The notes under the pieces were generated by a model. The model did not search any database, was not told where the DNA came from, and saw nothing but the letters and a program-made list of their open reading frames with translations. Shown in pieces: positions 15,211 through 23,335 of a DNA stretch of 28,784 bases. The position numbers and the translations under genes are program-made. Positions within the stretch are counted from its first letter, which is position 1; each line of letters starts with the position of its first letter. The DNA comes from Syntrophaceae bacterium UBA2251 (GTDB lineage Bacteria > Desulfobacterota > Syntrophia > Syntrophales > UBA2251): assembly GCA_002347815.1 (NCBI GenBank), contig DDXV01000052.1, positions 1 through 28,784 of the forward strand. Direction: 5' to 3'.

Positions 15211-16905
15211 GTGGCGCGACTGAAACTTCTCGTCGGACAATGGCTCGCCCAGGCGACCCGGAAGCTGCGGAACAACTTCTACCTCTATCTGGCGGCCCTG
15301 CTCACCGTCTTCGTGCTGATCGATGCCGGGATCTTCCACGTGGGCGAGAACATGCGGCAGAAGGCGTTCGACTTCATGGTGCGCAGCCGGCTGGTGGCGC
15401 CCGAACCGGACCCGGACATCGTCATCGTGGACATCAACGAGGCCAGCCTGGCGTCGATGGCAAAGGACTACGGGCGCTATCCCTGGCCGCGGCAGGTCTT
15501 CGGCGAGTTCCTGGAGAATGTCGAAGCCCAGAGGCCCAAAGCCGTCGTTTTCGACATCCTGTTCAGCGATGCCGACATCGCCAATCCCGACAGCGACGCC
15601 TACTTCAACGAAACGATCGCCGCCACGGACAACGCCTTCTTCCCGTTTGTCCGTCTGTCGAAGGATCAGGACCCCCTGAGCGCCGTGAAGCCCGCGATGA
15701 TTCCCGGCGTGACGGAGAAACTCCCGGGGCGGGCGGATCCGAACGCCACGCTGGCGGTCATCCTGCCGCACTTTCCCGCGGCGATCGATTCCGGGCGGAC
15801 GGGCTTCAACAACATCGATCCGGACAAGGACGGCATCGTGCGGGAATACGGCCTTTACCGGGACGATTACGGCTGGAAGATCCCCTCCCTCGCCCTGAGC
15901 GTGGGGCATGCGCTCGGCTACAGCGTGCCGGATACGCCCAACGTGCTGATCAACTGGCGGGGCAAGCCCTTCGCGTATCGGTACGTCACGTTCAGCGAGG
16001 TTCTGCTGGACATGACGAGCCGGGAAAAGAAGCGCCCGGAGAATGAATTCGAGGGGAAGATCGTCATCATCGGATCCACCGCGCCCAGCCTGTTCGACCT
16101 GAAGGCCACGCCCATGGCCAGGATCTATCCGGGCGTGGAGATCCTCGCCACGGCCGTCGACAATGTCAAACACGGAGATTACCTGCATGTGTGGCGCGGC
16201 GCCCTCTCCTACGTCCTCTTCAGCATGCTGCTGATCTGGCTCACCGCCGCGGCCTTTTATCGGCAGGCGGACCGCGATAAGCTGAACAGGATCTTCAGCA
16301 GCAGCCAGATCGGCCTGATCGTGATTTCCTATGTCACGATCAACGTCACGAACACCTATATCGATCTCAGCGGGCCGATTCTCTGGGCGATCGCGTATTT
16401 CAGCGTCGCCAAGGTCTACGCGCTCGCGAACGATCTCGCCCTGCAGCGGTGGCTGGCCTTCGGCGTCAAACTGAGCGAAGGCGGACTGCGGGCGCTCGTG
16501 ATGCCGATCCTGGTGGAAAGCGAGGAGCCGCTGGGGGAGGCCCTGCTCAAGAAATTGAAGCGGAGAATCGAACTGGGCTGCAAGACGCCCAACACGGTGG
16601 ATGTCCTGAAGGGGTCGCAAAGCGGCATCTGGGGGCTGTTCGGAGATATGGCCGTCGTCAGTTGGACCTACGCCGAGACGCCGGAGGAGTACGGGCGGCA
16701 GGCGGCGCAGGACGCCGACCAACTGGCCCGACACCTGCCGTCCATCCTGATCGATATCGGGTTGCCCGGCGATACGAAGGTGCGCTACACCCTCCACCCC
16801 GGGGGGCTGGCGGGAGACAGGTCGCTGGCGAACCAGTGGCGTGGCCTGTTTGCCCAGGCGGTGATCAAACTGGAGTACGAGGGGGAAAATCGGCCGGGAG
16901 AATGA
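15211..16905 (+). CDS. CHASE2-domain membrane protein with an unassigned C-terminal domain
   Basis: About 564 residues. An N-terminal helix (YLYLAALLTVFVLIDAGIF) is followed by an extracytoplasmic CHASE2 sensor domain to about residue 325, with the family pattern DPDIVIVDINEASL, YPWPRQVF and KAVVFDILFSD near its start, and KIVIIGSTAPSLFDLKATP and YPGVEILATAVDN near its end. Two or three helices then lead to a C-terminal cytoplasmic part of about 165 residues that is not a recognisable cyclase, kinase or GGDEF domain. GTG at 15211 is favoured by AGGAGG six bases ahead; ATG 15205 and GTG 15175 (preceded by GGGGAAAGG) are alternatives. CHASE2 domains sense unknown extracellular signals. The SH3-like and M48 genes follow closely, suggesting an envelope-related operon. 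Confidence 0.88.
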   Translation: MARLKLLVGQWLAQATRKLRNNFYLYLAALLTVFVLIDAGIFHVGENMRQKAFDFMVRSRLVAPEPDPDIVIVDINEASLASMAKDYGRYPWPRQVFGEFLENVEAQRPKAVVFDILFSDADIANPDSDAYFNETIAATDNAFFPFVRLSKDQDPLSAVKPAMIPGVTEKLPGRADPNATLAVILPHFPAAIDSGRTGFNNIDPDKDGIVREYGLYRDDYGWKIPSLALSVGHALGYSVPDTPNVLINWRGKPFAYRYVTFSEVLLDMTSREKKRPENEFEGKIVIIGSTAPSLFDLKATPMARIYPGVEILATAVDNVKHGDYLHVWRGALSYVLFSMLLIWLTAAAFYRQADRDKLNRIFSSSQIGLIVISYVTINVTNTYIDLSGPILWAIAYFSVAKVYALANDLALQRWLAFGVKLSEGGLRALVMPILVESEEPLGEALLKKLKRRIELGCKTPNTVDVLKGSQSGIWGLFGDMAVVSWTYAETPEEYGRQAAQDADQLARHLPSILIDIGLPGDTKVRYTLHPGGLAGDRSLANQWRGLFAQAVIKLEYEGENRPGE

Positions 16906-16935
16906 GGCCCGCCGTGTGCGACCGTCTCGATGCGG

Positions 16936-16949
16936 CCCCCGGACGGGGG
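16936..16949 (+). other. GC hairpin covering the ribosome-binding site of the SH3 gene
   Basis: CCCCC (16936-16940) can pair with GGGGG (16945-16949) around a four-base loop. The second arm is the start of the GGGGGAGGAGAG Shine-Dalgarno region for the ATG at 16961, so the structure could lower translation. It may also be chance in GC-rich DNA. Confidence 0.25.
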
Positions 16950-16960
16950 AGGAGAGCCCG

Positions 16961-17482
16961 ATGAAAATTCATGCAATTTTGCTGGCCGTCCTGCTGGCGG
17001 TCCCGCTGCTGCCGGGAATGACCCGGGCCGCGGAGACGGGCCAGGCGCTCAAGGCGGACGTTCTGCGCTCCACGCCCTACAGCGACGCCAGGACAACCGG
17101 TGCGATCGTGCGGGGCGAGACGCTGCAGATCCTCGCTAAAAAGGGCGCCTGGCTGAACGTCAAGACCGCGAAGAGGGCCAGCGGCTGGGTGCGCCTGCTG
17201 TCGGTCCGGCGCGGCACGGCCGGGAGCGGGAGTCCGGCCAGGGGCGTGCTCGATGTGGCGAGCGGACGCGCCGGGACGGGGAGAATCGTCGCCACGACGG
17301 GGGTCCGCGGTCTGAACGAGGAGGAACTCAAGGGCGCCCAATACAACGCGGCCGAGGTGAAGACGCTGGACGGCTACGCCCAGACCCCCAAACAGGGCGA
17401 GCAGTTCGCCAGGCGCGGCGGCCTCCGGGCCGTCAAGTTCGCCTACCTGCCGGAACCGAGAGGGAAAGGAGGTCGGCGATGA
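16961..17482 (+). CDS. Exported bacterial SH3-like domain protein
   Basis: The protein has 173 residues. A signal peptide covers about residues 1-23 (MKIHAILLAVLLAVPLL, cut near TRAAE). Residues about 28-85 form a bacterial SH3-like domain with the pattern of a short Ser/Thr-Pro turn, RGETLQILAKKGAWLNVKT and a final SGWVRLLSV strand. The rest is Gly/Arg-rich with a predicted helical stretch (GLNEEELKGAQYNAAEV) and ends in a basic tail. Such proteins often bind cell-wall peptides or act as periplasmic adaptors. The stop overlaps the start of the M48 peptidase gene, so the two are translationally coupled and may act together. The strong GGGGGAGGAGAG upstream fixes the start. Confidence 0.85.
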   Translation: MKIHAILLAVLLAVPLLPGMTRAAETGQALKADVLRSTPYSDARTTGAIVRGETLQILAKKGAWLNVKTAKRASGWVRLLSVRRGTAGSGSPARGVLDVASGRAGTGRIVATTGVRGLNEEELKGAQYNAAEVKTLDGYAQTPKQGEQFARRGGLRAVKFAYLPEPRGKGGRR

Positions 17483-18381
17483 AGCACCTGCGCATGCTGG
17501 GATTCCTCTTGGGGCTCCTGTTGGCCGTCTGCGTTTTGCCGGCCGAGGCCCTCGATCTGGGGGAGACCCTGAAGGGGGTCGTGACGGGCGGCACGGCCGT
17601 CACGACCGGCAAGACCGGCGAAGCGCCGCCGAAGGCCGAGGCCGTGCCCGGCGAAGGCCAGCCGGCCTTCAGTCTGAAAAGCCCCTCGCAAGAGCAGGAG
17701 ATCGAGATCGGGCGCGAGATCGCGGGCAATCTGCTGGGGGCCGCTCCCCTGGTCGGCGACGCGGCGCTGCAGACCTACGTCAACCAGGTGGGTCGCTGGG
17801 TGGCTAACCAGAGCGAGCGCGCGGATCTACCCTGGCGCTTTGGCGTGATCGAAAGCGAGGACATCAATGCCTTTGCCGCGCCCGGCGGCTATGTCCTCGT
17901 GACCCGGGGGCTCTATCGGCGATTGGAGAACGAGGCGCAGCTTGCGGGCGTCCTTTCCCATGAAATCGCCCACGTCGTCCGGAGCCATCACCTCAAGATT
18001 CTGAAACAATCCCAACTGCTGGATATCGGCGCGGGCTGGGTCGGCAAGCGCGTCGGCACGGATCGGGAGATCCTCCGGAAGGTGATCGGCAGCGGCGCGG
18101 AAATCTGTGCCCGCGGCCTGGACAGGAGCGCCGAATTCGAGGCGGACCGTATGGGGGTCGCGCTGACCGTCCGGGCGGGGTACGAGCCTTACGGACTGCC
18201 CGAGGTGTTACAGACGATCGGTCAGACCGGCAGGGATGAGAGCCGGGTGGCCCTACTGTTCAAGACGCACCCGCATCCCGACGACCGGCTGGTCGAACTG
18301 GACGAGGCGATCGGCAACCGGCTGGATGCGGTCCGGGGTGGAAAAACGTTGGGAAACCGGTTCTACCGGTTGAAGCCTTGA
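17479..18381 (+). CDS. Exported M48-family zinc metalloprotease
   Basis: The protein has 300 residues. A signal peptide covers residues 1-24, with the likely cut after AEA. The zinc site is HEIAH at 161-165, with the third ligand Glu in EFEADRMG (219-226). Upstream motifs INAFAAPGGYVLVTRGL are typical of the BepA/YfgC and LoiP-like periplasmic M48 peptidases, which degrade misfolded outer-membrane proteins. There is no TPR tail, so it is a short single-domain form like LoiP. The start overlaps the SH3 stop, with GGAGG upstream inside that gene. Together with the SH3 and CHASE2 proteins it suggests an envelope quality-control unit, by inference. Confidence 0.93.
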   Translation: MKHLRMLGFLLGLLLAVCVLPAEALDLGETLKGVVTGGTAVTTGKTGEAPPKAEAVPGEGQPAFSLKSPSQEQEIEIGREIAGNLLGAAPLVGDAALQTYVNQVGRWVANQSERADLPWRFGVIESEDINAFAAPGGYVLVTRGLYRRLENEAQLAGVLSHEIAHVVRSHHLKILKQSQLLDIGAGWVGKRVGTDREILRKVIGSGAEICARGLDRSAEFEADRMGVALTVRAGYEPYGLPEVLQTIGQTGRDESRVALLFKTHPHPDDRLVELDEAIGNRLDAVRGGKTLGNRFYRLKP

Positions 18382-18433
18382 GGCCCTTGTCCCGCGGGAA
18401 CCCCGTCCGGCCCTGAAGCGGGGAGGGGGCTTG

Positions 18434-19444
18434 TCAGGCGGTCCATTCCATCCGCAGGAGCATCCGGAACACCTGCTCCTCGAAGTCGGCGCACTGGCGC
18501 GCGAGGTCGGCGATGGCGGTGAAATCGACGGGATCGCCCTTGCGCTTGCAGGCCCGGGCGCAGGCCAGGGCAAAGGTCCGCCAGAGATCGCCCGATTCGG
18601 TCATCCGGAGGGAGGCCTCCTTCAGGACCGGGAGTCCGAGCGTGTCGCCGGCCTCCTGCAGAAAGGCGGCGTACATGAAACGGAAGCCGCCCCCGCCGGT
18701 CCCGATTTCCTCCTGCATCCGGACGATATGCCCCAGAAAATTGCGGACGTAGCGCCCATCCGGGTGCCGGCGCAGGCGTTCGATCCGGCCGGCCAGGGTG
18801 CGGATGCCCTTGACGCCGATGAGGGGCACCGGGGCGTAGAGCATCATCTGCGCTGTCTTTCGGATGGCCTTCCGGATCGGTTCTTCCAGCGCGATCGAAG
18901 ACGGGACGTCTTCCGGGTAGTACAGGAATCCTCTCGGGGCGAGGGTCCCCTTCGCAAACCGGGCGTTTTCGAGGTCGGCCGGCGCGATCCGGACCAAGTG
19001 GTCGGCGATCGGATCGCTCACGAGAAATTGCCCGTCTTCCATCCCGTACACGATCAGGTTGTGGGCGTTGAACTGGAACCGCATCTCGTCGGGGAAGTAC
19101 GGGAGCCAGTACACGGACGTCTGAAGTCCGACCACCCGGCCTTCGGACAGGCGCGCGACCAGGTCGCCGTGGGCCTTTTGCGGGTCCCGGTAGGTGCGCG
19201 TCCGGAACCGAATGCCGAGCCGCTTCTGGATCCCATTGATGATGGCGTGCGGAAACATCCGGTAGGAGATGATGGGAAGATTCGTGATCTTGATGAAGGG
19301 GATATAGGCGAACGTGAGCCCGCCGGAGATCCCGAAGACCAGGGGCTCCGAAATCGCCAGCCCGTAATGGGTGAGCAGGGCGGCGACCACGCCGCTCTCG
19401 CAATGGGCGTACTGGCGGTGCGGGAAGGGGATGACCGAATCCAA
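18434..19444 (-). CDS. BtrH-like protein (BtrH N-terminal and DUF4872-type C-terminal)
   Basis: About 336 residues, related to butirosin biosynthesis protein H. The N-terminal half has a cysteine-protease-like fold: Cys in the HCESG motif at residues 14-18 and a His in NAHNLIVYG, a probable Cys-His pair. The C-terminal half is mainly helical and fits the DUF4872-type region that follows BtrH_N in many proteins. BtrH itself moves an acyl group from an acyl carrier protein to an amine, so this protein could offload or transfer an ACP-bound acyl chain, perhaps from the nearby cluster. The start is a TTG with AAGGAGG eight bases ahead, directly after the stop of the upstream small gene, so the two are coupled. 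Its substrate is not known. Confidence 0.87.
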   Translation of the reverse strand: MDSVIPFPHRQYAHCESGVVAALLTHYGLAISEPLVFGISGGLTFAYIPFIKITNLPIISYRMFPHAIINGIQKRLGIRFRTRTYRDPQKAHGDLVARLSEGRVVGLQTSVYWLPYFPDEMRFQFNAHNLIVYGMEDGQFLVSDPIADHLVRIAPADLENARFAKGTLAPRGFLYYPEDVPSSIALEEPIRKAIRKTAQMMLYAPVPLIGVKGIRTLAGRIERLRRHPDGRYVRNFLGHIVRMQEEIGTGGGGFRFMYAAFLQEAGDTLGLPVLKEASLRMTESGDLWRTFALACARACKRKGDPVDFTAIADLARQCADFEEQVFRMLLRMEWTA

Positions 19445-19849
19445 TCAGGGATCCTCCTTGAGGGTTTTCAGCGTCGGGACATCGATATGGAAGAGGCGCG
19501 CATAGGCGCGCAGACGCGTTTCGGACAGGCGGGCGAACACCGCCGGACGGAAATGCCGCCTGACCTGCCAACGGAAAAGGCCCATGGCCTGCGCCAGCGT
19601 CAGGGGGTCCATCCAGTTCCTGTACATGTAGTATTCGATGGGGGACGTCTCGCCCGCGAGGACGCGGCGGCGGGCCTCCTCGGCTTTGGCCCGGAAGTCC
19701 TCGATCACCTGGTTGAGAACGATCTCCTCCACCTCCCAGCCCGTCGTCCGCGCGGTCGTGTAGCGGCCGTTGTCGTCGAGGACGTACAGCGCCTTGGTTT
19801 CGCCCCCGAGGGTCCGGATGTGATCCTGGGGGGTTTCGTCGATGCGCAT
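19445..19849 (-). CDS. Small HTH-like protein coupled to the BtrH-like gene
   Basis: A 134-residue protein. The first 75 or so residues are charged and helical with a segment TTGWEVEEIVLNQVIEDFRAK. The C-terminal part (about 80-128) reads like a Cro/C1-type helix-turn-helix: LTLAQAMGLFRWQVRRH as helix-turn-helix, then LRAYARLFHIDVPTLKTL as the closing helices. GGAGAAAAGC before the ATG at 19849 supports that start over an upstream ATG at 19972 in GC-rich leader DNA. The stop touches the TTG start of the BtrH-like gene. It may regulate the pair or assist the BtrH-like protein; the HTH call is by eye and moderate. Confidence 0.72.
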   Translation of the reverse strand: MRIDETPQDHIRTLGGETKALYVLDDNGRYTTARTTGWEVEEIVLNQVIEDFRAKAEEARRRVLAGETSPIEYYMYRNWMDPLTLAQAMGLFRWQVRRHFRPAVFARLSETRLRAYARLFHIDVPTLKTLKEDP

Positions 19850-20125
19850 GCTTTTCTCCGTCGGGCTCCCGGGGAACGCCGTTCCGGGGGCGGCGAATCG
19901 CCCCGCGTCCGCAAAGCGGTCGATCCGGGAACGATGCGCGCACGTATAGCAGAGTTGACGGATCTTTGCCATCCCAAACCGATCTCGGCAATGCCAGGCA
20001 ATGAAATTGCGGATGAAATAGTGATCAATTTACCGCAAAGTTCTGGCATTCCCGCCTGATATCTGCTATAGAATTGCAGCTTTGCACGGCATCTTTCACA
20101 CACTGGACCGACAGAGAACCCATCC
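19850..20125. other. Divergent spacer and likely left boundary of the defence island
   Basis: The longest gene-free stretch in the window. The left half is GC-rich and leads into the leftward HTH gene; the right half (about 19970-20110) is AT-richer and leads into the rightward helicase gene. It includes a short inverted repeat GCAAT-GAA-ATTGC near 20000 and a GGAAC-GCC-GTTCC repeat near 19875. No tRNA, integrase, att-like duplication or terminator was seen. Confidence 0.5.
20064..20072 (+). promoter_or_regulatory. Candidate extended -10 promoter for the helicase gene
   Basis: TGCTATAGA at 20064-20072 resembles an extended -10 element (TG-N-TATA). No good -35 lies 16-18 bases upstream. It is 53 bases before the helicase ATG and in the AT-rich part of the spacer. 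Weak evidence. Confidence 0.3.
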
Positions 20126-23100
20126 ATGCAAAACGACCTGACATTCTTTACCAATGACCCAGGTTCCACGTTGCTTGACCGGTTCCAGAGAACCCTCCGG
20201 GACGTGAAGTTTTTCGACATCCTGGTCGGCTACTTCCGCACCAGCGGCTTCGACAGGCTCCACGAGGCCTTCGCCTCTATCGACAAGATCCGCATCCTCG
20301 TCGGCCTGAACGTCGATCGCCAAGCCTTCGAGATCATCGACGCCTATCAGCCTCAATCCAAGCTGGATTTCGAATCCCACAAGCGAACAAAGGAAATCTT
20401 CTCCGCAGCGGTGACCTCAGAGATGGACCGCTCGCCGGACAGCTACGAAACCGAACTGGGGGTCCGCAAATTCATCGAATTCCTCCGCTCCGGCAAGATG
20501 GAGATCAAGGCCTACCCCGGCGGCAATCTCCACGCCAAGGTCTATATCAGCCGCTTCGGCGAGGACGATCGCGATTTTGGCCGGGTGATCACCGGCTCCA
20601 GCAACTTCTCCGAGGCGGGGCTCATCGCCAACTGGGAATTCAACGTGGAGTTGAAAAACCGGGTGGACGTGGAATTCGCCCTGGCCCGGTTCGAGGAGCT
20701 CTGGAAGGACGCGGTCGATCTTTCCCGCGAATACATGGACACCATCCACGACAGGACATGGCTCAACGACGAGATCACCCCCTACCATCTCTACCTGAAA
20801 TTCCTCTACGAGCACTTCCGGGAGGACATCAACCTCGACGAGGATTTCGAGACCTATCTGCCTGAAGGCTTCATGGACCTGGATTATCAGAAGCAGGCCG
20901 TCATCGCCGCGAAGAAGATCCTCGACGCCTACAACGGCGTCTTTCTCTCCGACGTGGTCGGCCTCGGCAAGACCTTCATCTCCGCCATGCTCGCCCAGCG
21001 GCTCCGGGGCAAGATCCTGGTCATCTGCCCGCCCGTGCTGAAGGATTACTGGGAGGAGACCTTCTTCGAGTTCGGGGTGCGCGGCTACAAGGTGGAGTCC
21101 CTGGGCAAGCTCGATCACATCATCAAAGAGGGAGCCGCCAAATTCGACTTCATCTTCATCGACGAGGCCCACCGGTTCCGCAACGAAGTCACTTTAGGAT
21201 ACGAGAAGCTCCACCAGATCTGCTTTGGCAAGAAGGTGATCCTGGTTTCGGCCACGCCACTCAACAACTCCGTGGAGGATATCTACAGCCAGCTCAAGCT
21301 CTTCCAGATCCCCAAGAAGAGCACGATCCCCGGTGTCCCCGACCTGGAGAAGTTCTTTGCCGGCCTCAAGAGCCGCCTGGACCGTTATGACAAGACGGAT
21401 CCCCGCTACGCGGACGAGATTAAGGGCGTCTCACGCGACGTCCGGGAAAAGGTGCTGAAATACGTCATGGTCCGCCGCACCCGCTCCGAGGTCATCAATT
21501 TCTTCAAGGGCGACATGGCCAAGCAGGGACTCTCCTTCCCCGAATTGGGCGATCCTCAACGGCTGATCTACACCTTCGATGACCGGCAGGAACGGATCTT
21601 CAACGCCACCATCGAGCACCTCAAAAAGTTCAGCTACGCCCGTTACACACCGCTGCTCTACCTGAAAAAGCAGCTCGACCCCCTGGAGCTCCAGTCCCAG
21701 CGCAATATCGGCGGGTTCATGAAAGGCATCCTGGTCAAGCGCCTGGAGAGCAGCTTCCACGCCTTCGGCAACACGCTCAAGCGATTCATCGGTTCCTATG
21801 AGAAGTTCATCGCCATGGTCGAGAAGGGCACGGTCTACATCAGCAAGCGGGTGAACGTGTACGACTTCCTGGAAGGGGACAACGAGGAGGCCCTGCTCAA
21901 TCTGGTGGAGCAGGACCGGGTACAGAAATACGCGGCCGACGAGTTCACCGACGATTTCCTCACCAGGCTGAACGACGATCTGAACGTTCTGAAGGAGATA
22001 AAACGGATCTGGATGGGGATCACCGGCGATCCCAAGATCGAGCAGTTCGTCGGCGACCTGCGCGGCCACGCCATCCTCAAGGGCAAGAAGCTTCTGGTCT
22101 TCACCGAGTCGAAGGAGACGGGCGAGTACCTCTACCGTCGCCTGGAGCGGGAGTTCCCCGGCGAAGCGATGTTCTTCTGCAGCACGGGCGGTCTCTACGA
22201 CGGCGTGGAATTCGGGCCGACGCCGGCGCGCGACCTCATCAAGGACCACTTCGATCCGAACCGGAAACAGGGACGCAAGGACGGCATCCGCATACTCGTC
22301 ACCACCGACGTCCTGGCGGAGGGGATCAACCTCCACCGCTCCAACATCGTCATCAACTACGACCTCCCCTGGAACCCGACCCGTGTTCTCCAGCGGGTGG
22401 GCCGGGTGAACCGGGTCGGCGCGGCCCACGACAAGGTCCACGTGTTCAATTTCTTCCCTACTGCCCAGTCCGACCTGCACCTGGGCCTGGAGGCCAGCAT
22501 CAAGGCCAAGATCCAGGCCTTCCACGACACCCTCGGGGAAGATTCCAAATACCTGACCGACGAAGAGGAAGTCACCAGCCATGAACTCTTCGGCGATCGA
22601 CTCTTCTCGAAACTGAACGACAAAAAGAACCTGGAGGGGGAGGACGAGGGCGAACGGTCGGAGCTGGAGTACCTCCAGAAGATCCGCGACATCCGCGACA
22701 ACGATCCCGGCCTGTTCGAGAGGATCAAGCGCCTGCCCAAGAAGGCCCGCTCCGGCCGGGCCTGGCCGACGGGCGGGGATGCCGAGCCCGACGCCGTGGT
22801 CACCTTCTTCCGCAAGGGCAAGCTCAAGAAGTTCTGCCTGGCCAGTGAAAGGGCAGTACGGGAGCTCACCTTCTTCGCGGCCGCCGACTGCTTCGCCTGC
22901 GAACCGGACACCAAACGCATGCCGCTGCCGAAGGCCTTCTATCCCCTCCTGGAGAAGAACAAGCAGGAGTTCGACATCCTCACCTCCGGCGAGATCCTGG
23001 AAAAGGCGGGCCACGCCAGCAAGTCCAACGAGGCTTATCTTATCAAGAGGCTCAAGGACAAGGAGATGAAGCACTTCCAGGGATTCACCGACGACGATGA

Positions 23101-23335
23101 AGACTTTCTCAAGGCGGTGCTTAAAGCCTTCGAGGAGGGCGTCATCCCCAAGAACACGAGCAAGCGGCTCAAGCAGGAGCTGGAGAGGGAAGCCCATCCG
23201 CTCAAGTCGCTGGCCATCTTCCGGAACAACATCCCCCCCACCCTGCTGACGGGCGGACAGATGCCGCGAGGACGGGAACTGAGCGCCCGGGAGGTGATCC
23301 TCTCCGAATACCTGACCGCACAGGGAGCTTATTGA
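20126..23335 (+). CDS. PLD-nuclease/SNF2-type helicase fusion protein
   Basis: The protein has 1069 residues. Residues about 1-200 are a phospholipase D-like nuclease domain with an HxK motif (His136, Lys138) and GSSN (157-160). A superfamily 2 SNF2/HepA-type helicase follows: Q-like YQKQAV, Walker A GLGKT (279-283), DEAH (346-349), SATPLNNS, and the C-terminal motifs TDVLAEGINL and QRVGRVNRVG. The last 250 residues are helical and unassigned. PLD nucleases linked to helicases occur in ATP-dependent restriction and phage-defence systems (CglI and NgoAVII have both, as separate proteins). Here they are fused. The DNA methyltransferase begins in the stop codon (TGATG). The likely role is ATP-driven DNA tracking and cleavage, with the methylase protecting self. 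Base composition is lower in GC than the genes to the left. Confidence 0.92.
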   Translation: MQNDLTFFTNDPGSTLLDRFQRTLRDVKFFDILVGYFRTSGFDRLHEAFASIDKIRILVGLNVDRQAFEIIDAYQPQSKLDFESHKRTKEIFSAAVTSEMDRSPDSYETELGVRKFIEFLRSGKMEIKAYPGGNLHAKVYISRFGEDDRDFGRVITGSSNFSEAGLIANWEFNVELKNRVDVEFALARFEELWKDAVDLSREYMDTIHDRTWLNDEITPYHLYLKFLYEHFREDINLDEDFETYLPEGFMDLDYQKQAVIAAKKILDAYNGVFLSDVVGLGKTFISAMLAQRLRGKILVICPPVLKDYWEETFFEFGVRGYKVESLGKLDHIIKEGAAKFDFIFIDEAHRFRNEVTLGYEKLHQICFGKKVILVSATPLNNSVEDIYSQLKLFQIPKKSTIPGVPDLEKFFAGLKSRLDRYDKTDPRYADEIKGVSRDVREKVLKYVMVRRTRSEVINFFKGDMAKQGLSFPELGDPQRLIYTFDDRQERIFNATIEHLKKFSYARYTPLLYLKKQLDPLELQSQRNIGGFMKGILVKRLESSFHAFGNTLKRFIGSYEKFIAMVEKGTVYISKRVNVYDFLEGDNEEALLNLVEQDRVQKYAADEFTDDFLTRLNDDLNVLKEIKRIWMGITGDPKIEQFVGDLRGHAILKGKKLLVFTESKETGEYLYRRLEREFPGEAMFFCSTGGLYDGVEFGPTPARDLIKDHFDPNRKQGRKDGIRILVTTDVLAEGINLHRSNIVINYDLPWNPTRVLQRVGRVNRVGAAHDKVHVFNFFPTAQSDLHLGLEASIKAKIQAFHDTLGEDSKYLTDEEEVTSHELFGDRLFSKLNDKKNLEGEDEGERSELEYLQKIRDIRDNDPGLFERIKRLPKKARSGRAWPTGGDAEPDAVVTFFRKGKLKKFCLASERAVRELTFFAAADCFACEPDTKRMPLPKAFYPLLEKNKQEFDILTSGEILEKAGHASKSNEAYLIKRLKDKEMKHFQGFTDDDEDFLKAVLKAFEEGVIPKNTSKRLKQELEREAHPLKSLAIFRNNIPPTLLTGGQMPRGRELSAREVILSEYLTAQGAY

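Noticed and set aside
15097..16797. 566-residue minus-strand frame over the CHASE2 gene
   Set aside because: No domain, no start signal, and the opposite strand has clear CHASE2 motifs and membrane helices.
18382..18433. Terminator between the M48 and BtrH-like genes
   Set aside because: CCCCG and CGGGG could pair, but over a 13-base loop and with no T-tract on either strand.
21431..23197. 588-residue open frame on the minus strand over the helicase gene
   Set aside because: Lies opposite conserved helicase motifs, low-complexity Leu/Val/Glu-rich translation, no recognisable domain or ribosome-binding site.
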